A stretch of DNA of 64,000 nt. It comes from Aphelenchoides besseyi. Its lineage: Eukaryota > Nematoda > Chromadorea > Rhabditida > Aphelenchoididae. Location: positions 15,066,001 to 15,130,000 of the forward strand of contig JAMPIQ010000001.1 in the NCBI GenBank assembly GCA_024699855.1, written 5' to 3'. The notes under the pieces are model-generated. The model did no database searches. It was not told the origin of the DNA and saw only the letters and a program-made list of their open reading frames with translations. This document shows, in pieces, positions 45,797-57,205 of this stretch. Position numbers and translations under genes: made by a program. Position 1 is the first letter of the stretch. Every line of letters begins with the position of its first letter.

Positions 45797-47008
45797 ATGA
45801 ATCGCAAAACAATCAAAGTTCATCCGAAAGGAATCAAGAAGTCGGCGGCTCGTCACGGCGAAGAAGAATGGTTGCGAATGTTTCAGATGGTTGGTTTATA
45901 CGTACAATCAATTTCATTCGTTTATATCAGATGGATCATGATGAAGACGGTTATATTGCGTTGCGTGAGTTCGAATCGGCCATCCGAAACAGCGCTGAAG
46001 CCTGGGGAGTTCAAGCGGAAGTCGCTGAAAAATTGCTTCAAGACGTGGACAAAAACAACGATCAACGTGTTGATTTCAACGAATTTTGTCTTATGGTCAA
46101 TTTTAAATCATTCTAGACGTTAATTCGTGGTTTTTAGATGGCTAAAGCAAATAACATGAAAATGCGTCGCTATGTCTTGTACGCAGCCGAATGGTTTACG
46201 TTGAAGGGCAAAGAGAACAAGCAAACTCGTTATTTGCTCCAGTACTCCTGTTTGCCACCGCCACTTTTCATGTTGATTATCACATTGATGCAGATCGGTG
46301 CTTATTTCTGCTACGCCTACGGTGAGCCACTTTCGCCTGTTGGTCCGATTCCGTTCAAATCGCTTTTCATTCTTAATCCGGAACGACGTACCGAACAATT
46401 TTGGCGCTACTTCACTTACATGTTCATTCACATCGGGTTGGTCAGTTAACTACAGCTGTGAATGTTGTTGTAGTTATTCACATCTCATTGGCAATTGTTT
46501 CATGCAAATGCTTCTCGGACTACCACTTGAAATGGTTCACAAATTTTGGCGCATTGGAACTCTCTACGTTTGCGGTGTCATTAGTGGTGCACTTCTCATG
46601 TCCGCAGCCGATTCGAACACTTATCTTGGCGGAGCGTCGGGAGGCGTTTACACGTTGATTTCCGCTCATATTTCCAACGTGATAATCAATTGGAGTGAGA
46701 TCGAATTCAATTGGGCTCACGCACTGGTGATTGGCATTTTCGTTACATTTGACGTTGGAGTCGCCGTCTACGCTCGTTACTTCAACGGTCCCGACAAAGT
46801 GAGTTCCTCAACCCTATACTTATTCTTCTTTTAGGTCTCTCATACGGCACACATCGGTGGTTTTGTTGCCGGATTGCTGCTCGGAATTGTTCTGCTCCGA
46901 AATCTGCGTCTCAAGAAATGGGAGCGTATTGCCTGGTGGATCTGTCTGATTACTTATCTGATGTTCAACACAATTTGTCTTGTTTGGATTTATTCGGGAG
47001 ATGAATAA
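45797..47008 (+). CDS. RHBDL: Rhomboid-family intramembrane serine protease with EF-hands (RHBDL1/3-like)
   Basis: A membrane protease that releases growth-factor type ligands in animals. The N-terminal cytosolic part holds two EF-hands: DHDEDGYIALREFE and DKNNDQRVDFNEF. The rhomboid core follows: PPPLFMLIITLMQIGAYFCY (TM1), WRYFTYMFIHIG, then across a short intron YSHLIGNCFMQMLLGLPLEM (with the oxyanion-type Asn), GVISGALLMSAADS, the active-site GGASGGVYTLISAH (catalytic Ser in GASG) and the catalytic His in HTAHIGGFVAGLLLG. Two more helices close the protein at a stop at 47006. All catalytic residues are present. The start is at ATG 45797 (MNRKTIKVHPKG). AATAAA near 47045. Confidence 0.93.
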
Positions 47009-47468
47009 ACTTCAAATTTCTATTTCGACAAAAGAACCACTACAAATAAACTTGAAAAATGGTATGATTTCATTAAAGATGTGACTACAAATGTTAATCA
47101 GATTACCACAAAGAAACAGCTATCAAACAATCGAAGTTTAGGAAATCAGAAATGTCAGCACTTCTCAAGTGAAGTTAAGAATCTTGTCGCAAAGTGACAA
47201 CAAGATTGGAGCTTCTGTCTGGATTGTTTCCACGCCACGTCGGTTTGAGTCGTCGACGAAAAAAACTATTTTTGCACCAACACGATGATCGGATGTTATT
47301 CTGAGGCGTGAAGTTGAATTCACAAGCAAAATCGAAAGTTTTGTTCTTTGAAAATTTGGAGCTTTTTTCTCACCGAGATCGTGAATTGATTTTCGTTTGT
47401 TTTCAATTTCTTTGATTTTTAGTCGGATATTTGACTCCGAGAACTTCGGTTAAGACCGTTTACTTCCG
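47009..47468. other. Intergenic; no gene seen
   Basis: About 460 bp between the rhomboid gene and SLY1, holding the rhomboid 3' end (AATAAA near 47045) and the SLY1 promoter. A TTTTTAG acceptor at about 47422 suggests a 5' untranslated intron or trans-splice site for SLY1. Confidence 0.45.
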
Positions 47469-49908
47469 ATGATCGCTCCACAACAGCAAATGTCGAATGG
47501 CGGTGATGCAGCGACCATCGACAATCTTCGAAATCGTCAAATTGGTGAGTCAGAAACGATTATTCTCGACTTTTTGTTTAGGAGCAATCAAACAAATTTT
47601 GAATTTGAATCAGCCGTTAAGTCAATCGTTGGCCGTTGAGCCGGTATGGAAGTTGTTGATTTTGGACAAGTTCGGTCAGGACATCATTTCACCGCTAATT
47701 CCCGTTAAGCAGCTCAGAGAATTGGGTGTCACTTTACATTTGTGAGTTCTCATGTTTAGCTTTGATTCTGTGGTTTTAGGTTGATTACTTCCAAACGTGA
47801 GACATTGCCGGATGTTCCGGCAGTTTATTTCGTTTCCCCAACCGACGACAACGTTAGAATCATTTGCGAAGATCTGCGACGTGCAATGTACGATACTTTT
47901 TATATCAACACTATAAGTCCGATTCAACGACCACAACTCGAAGAATTGGCGTCGAGTTCTGTTTACGGCAATTCGACTCAACTCGTCCAAAAAGTGGGCT
48001 CTTGATAGGTTCAGTAGTTTATGTTGCTTTTTCAGCTCACGGATCAGTATCTTAACTTTATTGCTCTTGAAGACGGACTTTTCGCTTTGCGTCGTTACTC
48101 GTTGGATTCACCATTCTCATTTTACGGTTTGTCTTACAATTCTTCATTTGATTCATTGCAATCACAGCAATCAATGACCCATCAGTTGAAATGGAGCAGA
48201 TGGAGCAGATCGTTGAAGCGATAGCTGACGGTCTTTTTGCTGTTTGTGTCACGTTGGGTGTTGTTCCGATAATCAAATCGCCCAAAGGAAATGCCGCCGA
48301 ACAAGTCGCAATTGTAAGTAACCTTCTTCGAAACATCTTCTATTTTTGAGTTTAGAAATTAGATCAAAAGCTGCGGGATAATCTTCGAGATGCTCGAAAC
48401 AATCTTTTCGTCCAAGAAAACATTCGTGCCGGTCAATGGTCGGTTCATCGTCCGGTTCTGATTATTGCTGATCGGAGTCTGGATTTGACTACGATGTTGC
48501 ATCATACATGGACATATCAAGCAATGATTCACGACGTTCTAGTGGGTTCTTGACTTTGTTTCTAGTTATCAAATGATTTAGGAGATGGAGTTGAATCGAA
48601 TTCGAATGGTCGACGAAGAAAACCGCAAAAAAGAATACGATATTTCAATGACCGACAAACTTTGGAACAACTTTAAAGGAAGTCCTTTTCCGATGGTTGC
48701 CGAAGCGATTCAAGAAGGCTTGGACAGTGTGAAGAAGAACGAGGAAGAGATTAAGAAGCTTAAACATACAATGGTGAGTGAAATGTTTTCTTAATTTGAA
48801 ATAAATTGGCGTTTCAGGGAATTGAAAATGCGGAAGACGAAGCGGCAGTTATGATGCTCGACGAAACTACGTTGAAGCTACAAACGGCCATGGGTTCATT
48901 ACCCGAATTGTTGGAGCAAAAGCGATTAATCAGTCAGCACACGAATGTTGCGACAACTTTGCTGAAGAATATTAAAGAACGACGTCTGGATGTTCTATTT
49001 GAAAATGAAGAGAAACTTTTGAACGGTCAAGCTTTGGGTTGGTTTGTAGTTCTTTTCTAGACAGTCACATTTTGTTTTAGATTCTCCTTTTGAAGAACTG
49101 TTTCGATCATTAGCCCACACCGGCGATGCCCTACGATTTTTGCTCATCCATTTCCTGTCAACTGCGAATATAACTCCAGTAAGTTCTCCATCTTTTTACC
49201 CTATGATAACTGAAAATTTAGGCTGACAAACGAGAGCTCTTCAAATTACTTCAAGAACGTGAAATCGATTCATCAGCACTGAAGTTTGCTGAACGTTTTC
49301 GGTACGTCGATTTTGATTAAAACCTTTTCATTTATTATGTTTAGATCAATATCAAATGTCGGTCGTGCAGTTGAAGTTCATCAAGGAGCGGGAACAAAAA
49401 CGTTGGGAATGTTCTCGAAACTGTTGAATCACAGCTCAAAATTCGTGATGGAAGGCGTTAAGAATCTGGTACCTAAAAAGCATAATCTCCCTGTTACAAA
49501 AGTTCGTTTAACTTGTTTGGTTTAACTAATTGATACAACTAATTTAGATGGTCGATCAATTAATTGACACGCGACAATCGGTAACAAACGTTCTTTCTGG
49601 TCAAACCCATGATCCCAACGACTATCACTACTTTGATCCGAAGTTAATGCACGCTCCCAATAAAGAGTAAGTTCTTTCTTTAACTCGTCTGACCAACAAA
49701 TTTCTTTAGTGCACTTCAAAACCGTCAAGGACAATTGGCTCAAGATGTGATCGTTTTTGTTGTTGGTGGTGGAAACTACGTTGAATATCAGAATGTTGTT
49801 GATTACGCCAAACTCAAAGGCATCCAACGTCTTACTTACGGTTCAACGGAAATGGTCAACCCGCAGCAATTCGCGGAACAGTTGACGAGATTGGGTCAAA
49901 AATTGTGA
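47469..49908 (+). CDS. SLY1: SLY1 / SCFD1, Sec1-Munc18 family vesicle fusion factor
   Basis: An SM protein that binds syntaxin-5 type SNAREs for ER-Golgi traffic. It matches SCFD1 from end to end: IGAIKQILNLNQPL, VWKLLILDKFGQDIISPL, LRELGVTLHLLITSKRE, VPAVYFVSPTDDNVRIICED, DQYLNFIALEDGLF, AVCVTLGVVPIIKSPKGNAA, LRDNLRDARNNLFVQENIRA, LHHTWTYQAMIHDVLEMELN, GSPFPMVAEAIQEGLDSVKK, LPELLEQKRLISQHTNVATT, FVMEGVKNLVPKKHNLPVTK, DYHYFDPKLMHAPN and VFVVGGGNYVEYQNVVDYA. About ten short introns. The start is ATG 47469 and the stop TGA is at 49906. AATAAA near 49966. Confidence 0.96.
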
Positions 49909-50058
49909 ATTGTCGTGCCAAAGATCTATTTATTAAATCGTATGTTCGGCCGCGATTGGTGTATGAAAATAAAACTATTCAATGGGTCTTCTGAGATGTT
50001 ATTTGAACAACGTTTATCGGACTTAACAAAAACCTAACAACAAAAAAACGTCGAGAAC

Positions 50059-50256
50059 TTAAAATTTAGCTCCACTGGTAAGTGCTGCGTCGGCCAGAAC
50101 CCATTCCTCGCTGATCTTTCGTGCCAAATAGACGCCCACTCCAAATCCGATCACACTCTTCACGAGCGGCCATGCAATTGGATCGTTGTACGTGTTGATG
50201 ATGAAAGCAAAACGACCACGAGCCGGTGGAGGTCGCGGTGGTGCGGTGCGGAGCAT
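50059..50256 (-). CDS. Tiny single-pass membrane protein (about 65 residues)
   Basis: An open frame MLRTAPPRPPPARGRFAFII with a hydrophobic segment LVKSVIGFGVGVYLARKI and a short hydrophilic end (SEEWVLADAALTSGAKF). Size and the G-x-G-V-Y-LA-R pattern recall small mitochondrial membrane proteins such as STMP1, but the match is weak. An upstream exon ending around 50270 could extend the N-terminus. It converges on SLY1. Confidence 0.55.
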   Translation of the reverse strand: MLRTAPPRPPPARGRFAFIINTYNDPIAWPLVKSVIGFGVGVYLARKISEEWVLADAALTSGAKF

Positions 50257-51001
50257 TTCGAGTTGAAGATTCTGGAAACAACGATACGATTAAAAGAAAT
50301 ACGTAAGTCGAAAATACTCTCAAATGTTCTGCTTACTTCCAATTACGTTTGAAGCCGAAGCGGCAAATAATTTTCCAGTCAAATTGCGCCCATTGGTTTG
50401 CACTCGTTGGTATTGAGCGCTGAAATCTCTGCGACCGTTTGCGACAAAAAGCAGTTAGTGAATTGGTTTATTCGTTGAATTTGAAGTACTAACAAGGTTA
50501 TGATATCTGATTGAAGTAAGTTGTTCTCATTCTCTTTCTCATGGACGTGAACAGAGCCAACGGTTTTACATAGCGAATTGCCCGTATGGTTTAAGCCACG
50601 TCCGAAATCAAATTTACATTGATTACTATAACGAATTGCTTGTAAGAGTGCTGGGCCATTTCGTTTAGAACAATCGATGTCACAGTCGTCACTGAGTTTG
50701 TGACTCCACGCTATTTCTTCTTTGGGCGTAATCGAGTTCGTTCATGGCAGTGAACGGGTGTATGCAAATGCACGCATAGGAAACCGCCGATTTTTTATTT
50801 TCACGACTATAAAACCGGTCGATTTTGTCGCCGAGAACCAATTGCATCTTTTTCATGGGAAAGCGATGTGAAGGTCGGTGCGTAGTGTCTCTCTGCTTCT
50901 TTTCATCTGCACGCTCTTTGCTCATTTTTAGTTTTCGGACGCTCAAAGCGGTCTGACTCACTTGTTCGCTTTTCAGATTCGCAGTCATTTTATCACTTGC
51001 G
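50257..51001. other. Upstream region of the zinc-finger gene; no gene supported
   Basis: Overlapping frames at 50689-51036 (-) and 50962-51219 (+) are shadows of this region and of the zinc-finger gene. No motif is called. Confidence 0.4.
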
Positions 51002-52137
51002 ATGAACTCGCTTTTGGAGCTACTAAGTTTGGCCACTCAGTCGAGCAATATGACCGTGAAAACCGAAGAGCAAACGTTCGATTCACAACCTTCGTTTTCC
51101 ATCAAACAGGAAGAAAAAGACGAGTCAATGGATGTACCCGATCAAGAACATTCTCTGATAGATTCGAACGAATCTCGTCGACCTTATCAACGATTCCGCG
51201 AAAAACAATTCATTTGTGATGACTGTAGTCATACGTTCACTTTGAAACACAATCTCAAGGTCCATCGACTGAAATACCATACGGGCGATCATCCACGGGA
51301 ATTACTGTGCAATCGACGATTACCGTGCGAAAAGTGCGGAGAGGTAGTTATCTATTCCATCACATGTTTTCATTGTTGTTTTTTAGCTTTTTCGAAACAA
51401 AACTGCACTACGAAAACACGAGATTCAGCAGCACAAACCGAAACGACCAAAAAGACAAAGTCATGCCTGCGAACAGTGCGATAAAGTTTACTTATCTCCC
51501 AATCAACTTCGAGAGCACGTAATTGCTATGCACTCGTAAGTGTCACGGCAACTGCGCGAACTAATGAGTTGAGTTTTAGAGAAGAACGAATCTACAAATG
51601 CGACCAGTGTGAATCGACTTTTGGACGACCCGGTGGTTTGCGTCGACATCGTTTGATGGTGCACACCGATCACAAATACACGTGTCCATTCGAAGATTGT
51701 GATCATCCGGGCTACAAGTGTTCGAAGGCGTTGGCTGCACATATCCGCTCTGTTCATACGAAAGAAAGACCGTGAGTTGTTTCCTTCTTTTCACGATTAT
51801 GTTTTACAGTTTTGCTTGTTCAACTTGTGGAAAAACGTTCATTCGAAAGAACGATCTGAAGGTTCACGAAGAAACACACAACACGGAGGCTCGCTACGAC
51901 TGTGAATATTGTGGAAATTCCTTCAAACGACAAGTTTATTTCAAAAAACATCAACGGCGCTGCAAGAAACATCCCAATGCTCCGGTTGCCGTAAAATCGA
52001 AGAAAAAGAAGAAACGAGAAGACGATGAAGAGCCAATAGCACTTAAAAGCATCTTCGACACGATCTACATGAACATTTTGGCCGATCTCAACGTCAAAGA
52101 AGAATTAACGAACGAGGAAGAGGAGGAAACAGTTTGA
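51002..52137 (+). CDS. C2H2 zinc-finger protein with seven fingers
   Basis: A probable DNA-binding regulator. After a Glu/Ser-rich N-terminal region come seven fingers: CDDCSHTFTLKHNLKVH, CEKCGELFRNKTALRKH, CEQCDKVYLSPNQLREH, CDQCESTFGRPGGLRRH, a longer CPFEDC finger ending AAHIRSVH, CSTCGKTFIRKNDLKVH and CEYCGNSFKRQVYFKKH. A basic stretch (KSKKKKKRED) that may act as nuclear signal and an acidic end follow. Three SUMO-type sites (VKTE, IKQE, VKEE) flank the finger array. Introns sit between fingers and are 40-50 bp. An orthologue cannot be named from finger sequence alone. The start is ATG 51002 (MNSLLELLSL). Confidence 0.85.
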
Positions 52138-52467
52138 TACGTTTGCTCAAGACTTTCAATTTTGCATATCTTCGTATATTTTGAAAGTAAACAGAAACAT
52201 TAACGTTGCAACTCTTCGTTTACTGTAAACCCCGAGAGGACATTCGGTGTGCAGAGAATGGGACGTTTCACTCGTTGACACTTCGGAACTAAAACAAATG
52301 AGAAGTCAACTACGCAATGGCTAATGAGGTAAAGGAAGAAGTCAAGAATTCATGGCATTTTTGAAACGTCCCAGTTGGTCGATGGACACCGAGAATTTTG
52401 AGTAGTTTGTCGATGCAAACGAGAAGCTAATTTTGGGTCCAATGACATCAAAACCAAAATAAACTCC
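52138..52467. other. Intergenic; no gene seen
   Basis: About 330 bp after the zinc-finger gene. A possible first exon (ATGGCTAATGAG followed by GTAAAG, 52319-52336) could belong to the open frame that starts at 52468, but the connection is unproven. Confidence 0.35.
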
Positions 52468-52923
52468 TTGTGTTATAGTCAACAAAGCTCTCAATCCGAT
52501 ACCCCGTTGAATGTAATCATCCGTGATGACCCTTTCAATTTTACGGTCTTTGCATTCAATTCAATTTTTCGGTGTTTACGTCGATGGCACAATAAAATTG
52601 ACGATTTGAAGTGGCTGGAACGTTGCATTGTACCATGGAAAAAGTTTTTAATTGAATTCGGCGAAGCCAAAAAATTGACTGTGAGCGTCGATTTTACGAA
52701 TTGGAACGGCAAAGTTTTTCAAAACTCACAGCTGAGTCCTCGTGATTTCACGTCACTATCTTTTAATTGTTTTCATCTGAGTGCGCAGTTTTTCTTGGAC
52801 AAAACTGCTCAACCAAAACTGTTTAAGAAGCAGAGCTGTTGTCGCAAACCAACGACGTGTTTCAACGCCCAGAACACCAAAGGCATCTTGACACTTGAAT
52901 TTTATGGTTCGGGCAAATTCTAG
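52468..52923 (+). CDS. Possible last exon of a gene of unknown function
   Basis: A 151-codon open frame without an ATG start, preceded by an acceptor-like TGTTATAG (52474-52481). The translation has balanced composition with aromatic-rich stretches (DPFNFTVFAFNSIFRCLRRW, VSVDFTNWNGKVF, LSFNCFHLSAQFF) and a Cys pair (KQSCCRKPTTC), which looks coding. No family recognised and no earlier exon fixed. Confidence 0.35.
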   Translation: MCYSQQSSQSDTPLNVIIRDDPFNFTVFAFNSIFRCLRRWHNKIDDLKWLERCIVPWKKFLIEFGEAKKLTVSVDFTNWNGKVFQNSQLSPRDFTSLSFNCFHLSAQFFLDKTAQPKLFKKQSCCRKPTTCFNAQNTKGILTLEFYGSGKF

Positions 52924-53423
52924 TTCAATTGGATTACCCCGAGAGTTAAGTGCCGTTGGAGGGCACATAAAAACGAGAAGTTTCAATTGCGATTAAACAT
53001 TCGATGCTTGCAATCATTCGCTTCGTGTTGTTTTTGCAGGACATCAAACCGAAGAAGACACCAAACAGCAATCGAAGTGCATGTCGCAGCTGTGGACTGT
53101 CGAGTCGATGGTCGTAAAACTGAAGGGTCGTGCATTCTGAATTCGTCGACTTCCACCTCCGTCCTTTCGGTTCGCGCGGTTTTCGTGTGATGAATCGACC
53201 GAATTGAAGGGCGTGGTTTGCTGTGAATATTCGAAATTCACGTGTATCATTTGCTTTAAAAGCGTCGCTAATTGACTTGAAGTCGAGTCAGTTTCGCGAT
53301 CCAACTGACGGTGCTTCACACGCGTGTATTTGGATTTGCGTACGATTAATACGATTTCAGGGTGAATATTTGAGAACAAACGGAACGCTTCGTCTTACTG
53401 TCGAGAGAAGAGAATCTGCCGAA
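52924..53423. other. Intergenic, promoter region of the second neuropeptide gene
   Basis: No supported gene. Overlapping frames on both strands (for example 53044-53379 minus) show no motif. Confidence 0.4.
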
Positions 53424-53720
53424 ATGAATCCGTCCAGCAGTTTCAACGCCTTCGTTGTCTTCGTCTTGTTGGCCGTGTGTGCTATAAGTTTTACGCAGGT
53501 AAGTAAGTCATTGATTGAATGTTTCACAGACGTTTAGGCGGCTCCATGGTCACCAGAACGACCGCTTTATTTCTACAAACTGCGAAACTACGACCTCATC
53601 GATCCTATCGACTATGCTGCGTCTGATCGCGTTGTTAAGAGATCTGCTTCCGCCATTAAACGTGAACGAATCCTTGACTCTTTGGGTGGAGATTATCTTA
53701 TCAAGAAAAGAGATGTCTAA
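53424..53720 (+). CDS. Neuropeptide precursor with C-terminal ILDSLGGDYLI peptide
   Basis: A two-exon gene. The signal peptide begins MNPSSSFNAFVVFVLLAV; the intron is 53500-53538. The pro-region (AAPWSPERPLYFYKLRNYDL) is followed by KR sites and a final peptide ERILDSLGGDYLI before KKRDV and the stop at 53718. The terminal peptide differs from that of the duplicated gene (9813 and 44433) by Y for F. The pro-regions are unrelated, so selection acts on the peptide. The likely mature peptide lies between KR and KK(R). Resemblance to orcokinin-B type LDSIGGG peptides is suggestive only. Confidence 0.8.
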
Positions 53721-54808
53721 CTAATTATTGGTCAGTGTCCAAATGACAAAAAGTTTTTGAATTTCTATCTGTTAGCCGTCTTCTTTCGTTCATCTTTCAC
53801 TTCAAATTTCTGAGCAAGCGAACAAACCGGCAATCTTTTGGCTTCAAAATTTGACTACTCGGCATTCGATTTGCGACGGTAAACTTTTGTTTTGGAATCT
53901 TCAGTCCGATCTCCGGTAACATCAAACATCCCGTGGGCTAAATTTTACGTCATTTTTGTTCATGTTGTTATTCTCATTCTCAAATTCGTTTTATGTTTTA
54001 CAAATAAATAAACGATGACCGAGCAATAGATCGTAGTGACCATCCGTTACTGTGTACGACTTTCGAACGAACAGAAAGATGCGTCCACTTGCGTAGAAAT
54101 CAATGTGAAAGAAACTCGTTCACTTCGACTGTTAGACTCGACTTGTTTGTTCACGTCGTCGCAACGTTTCTCCGCCTCTTTTCTCGAAATGTCCGCAAAT
54201 TTCGCAAGTTGTTTGAAGTGAAAAATGTTTGTTATTTCGATATGATTACCAGCTGATTGGTCGGAACCAAGTCAATGGTATTTTGTTACCAATCTAAAAG
54301 TTCGTCGAACACGTGCTTACCTACATTGCTGTTCAATGGACACTTGCTTCCATCAGCACGAAGTCATTAAGTCGAGGTTGCATTTTCAACTCACCATTCA
54401 TATTTCACGAGATTGAGGACGGACTCCGTGCAGCTTACAAGCACAGAAGGACGTGCGTCCAAACGTTGATAATGAGGAACAATGGAAGGTGCCTGCTGTT
54501 TTCGAATGCTGCTAAACACTGATTCTCCGGTATCTTTAGTTTTAGGACAATCACTTAGTCGAGTGATCGTAATGGATCTAGGGAACTTTTGACGAGTTGT
54601 TTGTGAAGAAACTTATGCGATTTGTGAGTTTCGAAACTTTTGAACTGTTTTTCTCAATCGTGATTTCGTTGTTGCGATGACAAAAGATTGAACGTAAACT
54701 TTCGAATTTCATTTTTCTTGATCTGTTTGCTCGTTCGCGGTTTGGTTTTTGCGTTGAAGTTGATTGAGCTTTTGGTTAATTGGTTGTTACAGTTTTGAAC
54801 AGAAAACA
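53721..54808. other. About 1.1 kb without a supported gene
   Basis: It holds the 3' region of the neuropeptide gene (AATAAATAAA at about 54003) and the promoter of GHITM. Short frames at 54036 and 54313 show no domain. Confidence 0.45.
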
Positions 54809-57205
54809 ATGTTGTCACGTCTCGCAATCTGCGGAGGAACTTTGCCGGTTACTCCGGCAATTCGCTCGTTTGCCACATCGGCAGCAAAGTCGTCACGTTT
54901 CGGTGGAAGCAACTTTAGTCAACAAGTAAGTCCAAGTTCACTAGAACTTTCTACTTGTTGTCTTAGGGTTTTCGTTTTCGCACGACCACTGGACCAACGA
55001 TTCGTGAGCGTTTACTCGGACCGACTACCGGAAAACGTAAGTTTCCGTGAACAATACGATCCAAGCGGGTGTGAACGTTAAGCCAATTTGTGCTCTACGT
55101 TCGTTTGGTGTTGGATCAAAATCAAAAGAAATGTGACCGTTAGATTTGATGTCTGTTTTTGATTGAACTCAAAAAGACACAACGGTTCTCATTTTACAAC
55201 CTTGATAATCAACATCTCTAACTGCTAATTTTAGCGTTCATTTACGGAACCTATGCAATTGCTGGAGCATCGGTAAGGAACGAGTCTTTTTGGCACCTAA
55301 TGTTGATCGTTATAGGTCTTTGGAGTTGGTATGCTCTGTTACTATGGTTTGGGAATGTCCAAAGCCGCGAGTGTCATGGATCGTGCATCGTAAGTTTGTT
55401 TCGTAGACTGCTGATTGACGTTAAAATTTACTGCCCGCATTAACAAACATATCTCCAAAGCATGAGCACTTGAATTTTGCTTGATTTTAGAGTCTCTTCC
55501 CTCAAATCAACGCTTATCGTCGTGTTGTGTTCATTTTTGGATTTTCAACTCGGGATTTTATACTCCCTGTTAATGTCCCTCGATAATCAGACTCGTGATT
55601 GGTCGAAACAAGTGACAAGTAAAATGAATTTCCTATTAAGACGCGATCAGTACTTGCAAGCCACTAATCTAAACTTCGATTTTCAATTTCTTAGTCGATT
55701 TGTAGGCGAAATTTTCTTTTGGTTTCTAGTCACCGCCTTCGTCTATTGCAAACTTTTTTAGTTTTTCGACTGTTAAGTGCCGTTGATTCTACTTAGTTTT
55801 CGATCTCTTTGTAGAATAGAAGTGCGGGTAGTAAACTTTAATTTCAAAAAGCAGTTTAACGATCCGCAAGTTGACTAACGAATCATTTAGATTTTGGCCC
55901 GATTATGTCCGCCAACGTTTGCAACAAACTTACGCGTATTTGGGCGGATCGTTGGCCATTACCGCCGGAGCAGGTCTTATGGCCGCTCGTACACCGGCCA
56001 TTCTCGCTTTCACTTCTGCCGGAGGTTTGATGATGTTCATCGGCAGTATGGCTGCTATCATTGGAACTGGAATGTTGGTTCGCTCAATCGACTACGGAAA
56101 TTCGAAAGCAGCTAAACACATGGTAATCGTCAATTCAACGGATTTTTATTATTCGATTTTAGGCGTGGTTAGCTCATTGTGGAATCATGGGATTGGTGCT
56201 GGCGCCGTTGTGTTTGGCAGGTGGACCGGTGTTGCTTCGAGCCGCGTGGTACACTGCGGGTCTTTGTGGCGGTTTGTCGGCTTTAGGTCAGTAATCAAAA
56301 TGATCTTTTTTTGAAAATTTGATTGATTTAGCGATGTGTGCACCTTCCGAGAAGTTTTTAATGATGGGTGGACCATTGGCAATGGGTGAGTAGCAAGGCT
56401 GCTTAATTTTGATAACATGAAAATCAATTCGAAAACGATTTCAGGTCTTGGTAAGTGGTTTGAAGGTTAAGACATTCGTTAAAAATCGATTTTAGGTGTT
56501 GTTTTCGTTGCTAACATTGGATCGTTCTTCTTTCCTCCACATTCAGCATTAGGTGCCGGTAAGTTGATTGCAACATTGTAAGAAGAAGAATCAACAGAAA
56601 ACTTTAAACAAAAATTGAGAGAAACCCGAGAAAAAGAAGGGAGTTGGGAGTTAACTGCGTGGTGTAGTGGCTAGGGAGTTTGCGTTGAGATTTGATCCAT
56701 ACTCGCACACTTCGACCCAACTGTCGAAGTGCGCTTCCAGCCGGATCAAAAAGCATAGTCGAGCAGTCGAACCACGTGCGATGTCAATTCCGAGGCATCT
56801 AACGAATCCCAAGATTGACACATTTTTTAGCCGGTTGCTAAGTAGCCACTTTAAAAAAACTTGAACAAGAGAACTTTTAACTGTTTGTGTGAATTTCCAG
56901 GTTTGGCATCGATTGTTGTCTACGGTGGTTTGATTTTGTTCTCGATGTTCCTTCTCTACGACACTCAACGCATCATTCGTGTTGCCGAAATGCAACCGTC
57001 AGGCGGAGCCCAAACCTACTACAATCAGTACGGTCAACCAATCGAAACGGTTCCGGTCTCCGGATTCGATCCAATCAACGCTCAACTCTCTCTCTACATG
57101 GATATCTTGAACATTTTTATTCGTATGGTGAGTCTGAATTCTAAGTGAGTAGCTAACATCTTCATCTTTTAGGTCATGATCATGGGAGGACAACGCCGCA
57201 AGTAA
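54809..57205 (+). CDS. GHITM: Growth hormone-inducible transmembrane protein (GHITM/TMBIM5), mitochondrial
   Basis: An inner-membrane member of the BI-1/TMBIM family that in animals keeps cristae and handles calcium/proton exchange. The start MLSRLAICGGTLPV leads a probable mitochondrial presequence ending in SFATSAAKSSRFGG; then IAGASVFGVGMLCYYGLGMS, YLGGSLAITAGAGLMAART, FTSAGGLMMFIGSMAAIIGT, AWLAHCGIMGLVLAPLCLAG, VVFVANIGSFFFPPHSALGA, IVVYGGLILFSMFLLYDTQR and the closing SLYMDILNIFIRMV plus GGQRRK. Seven membrane helices fit the family. Introns are mostly short, but two are longer (about 55390-55890 and 56562-56899); the second contains a tRNA-like element. The stop is at 57203; AATAAA near 57562. 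Confidence 0.92.
56656..56700 (+). repeat. tRNA-like element (possible SINE head) in a GHITM intron
   Basis: TGGTGTAGTGG (56660-56670) fits the Pol III A box TRGYNNARNNG, and GATTTGATCC (about 56689-56698) resembles a B box with two changes at about the normal distance. The cloverleaf does not close, so it is not a working tRNA. It may be a decayed tRNA gene or the head of a tRNA-derived SINE. Confidence 0.3.

Noticed and set aside
55477..55761. 94-codon hydrophobic frame in a long GHITM intron
   Set aside because: The Phe/Leu-rich translation is typical of T-rich intron sequence, and the GHITM protein joins correctly across it.
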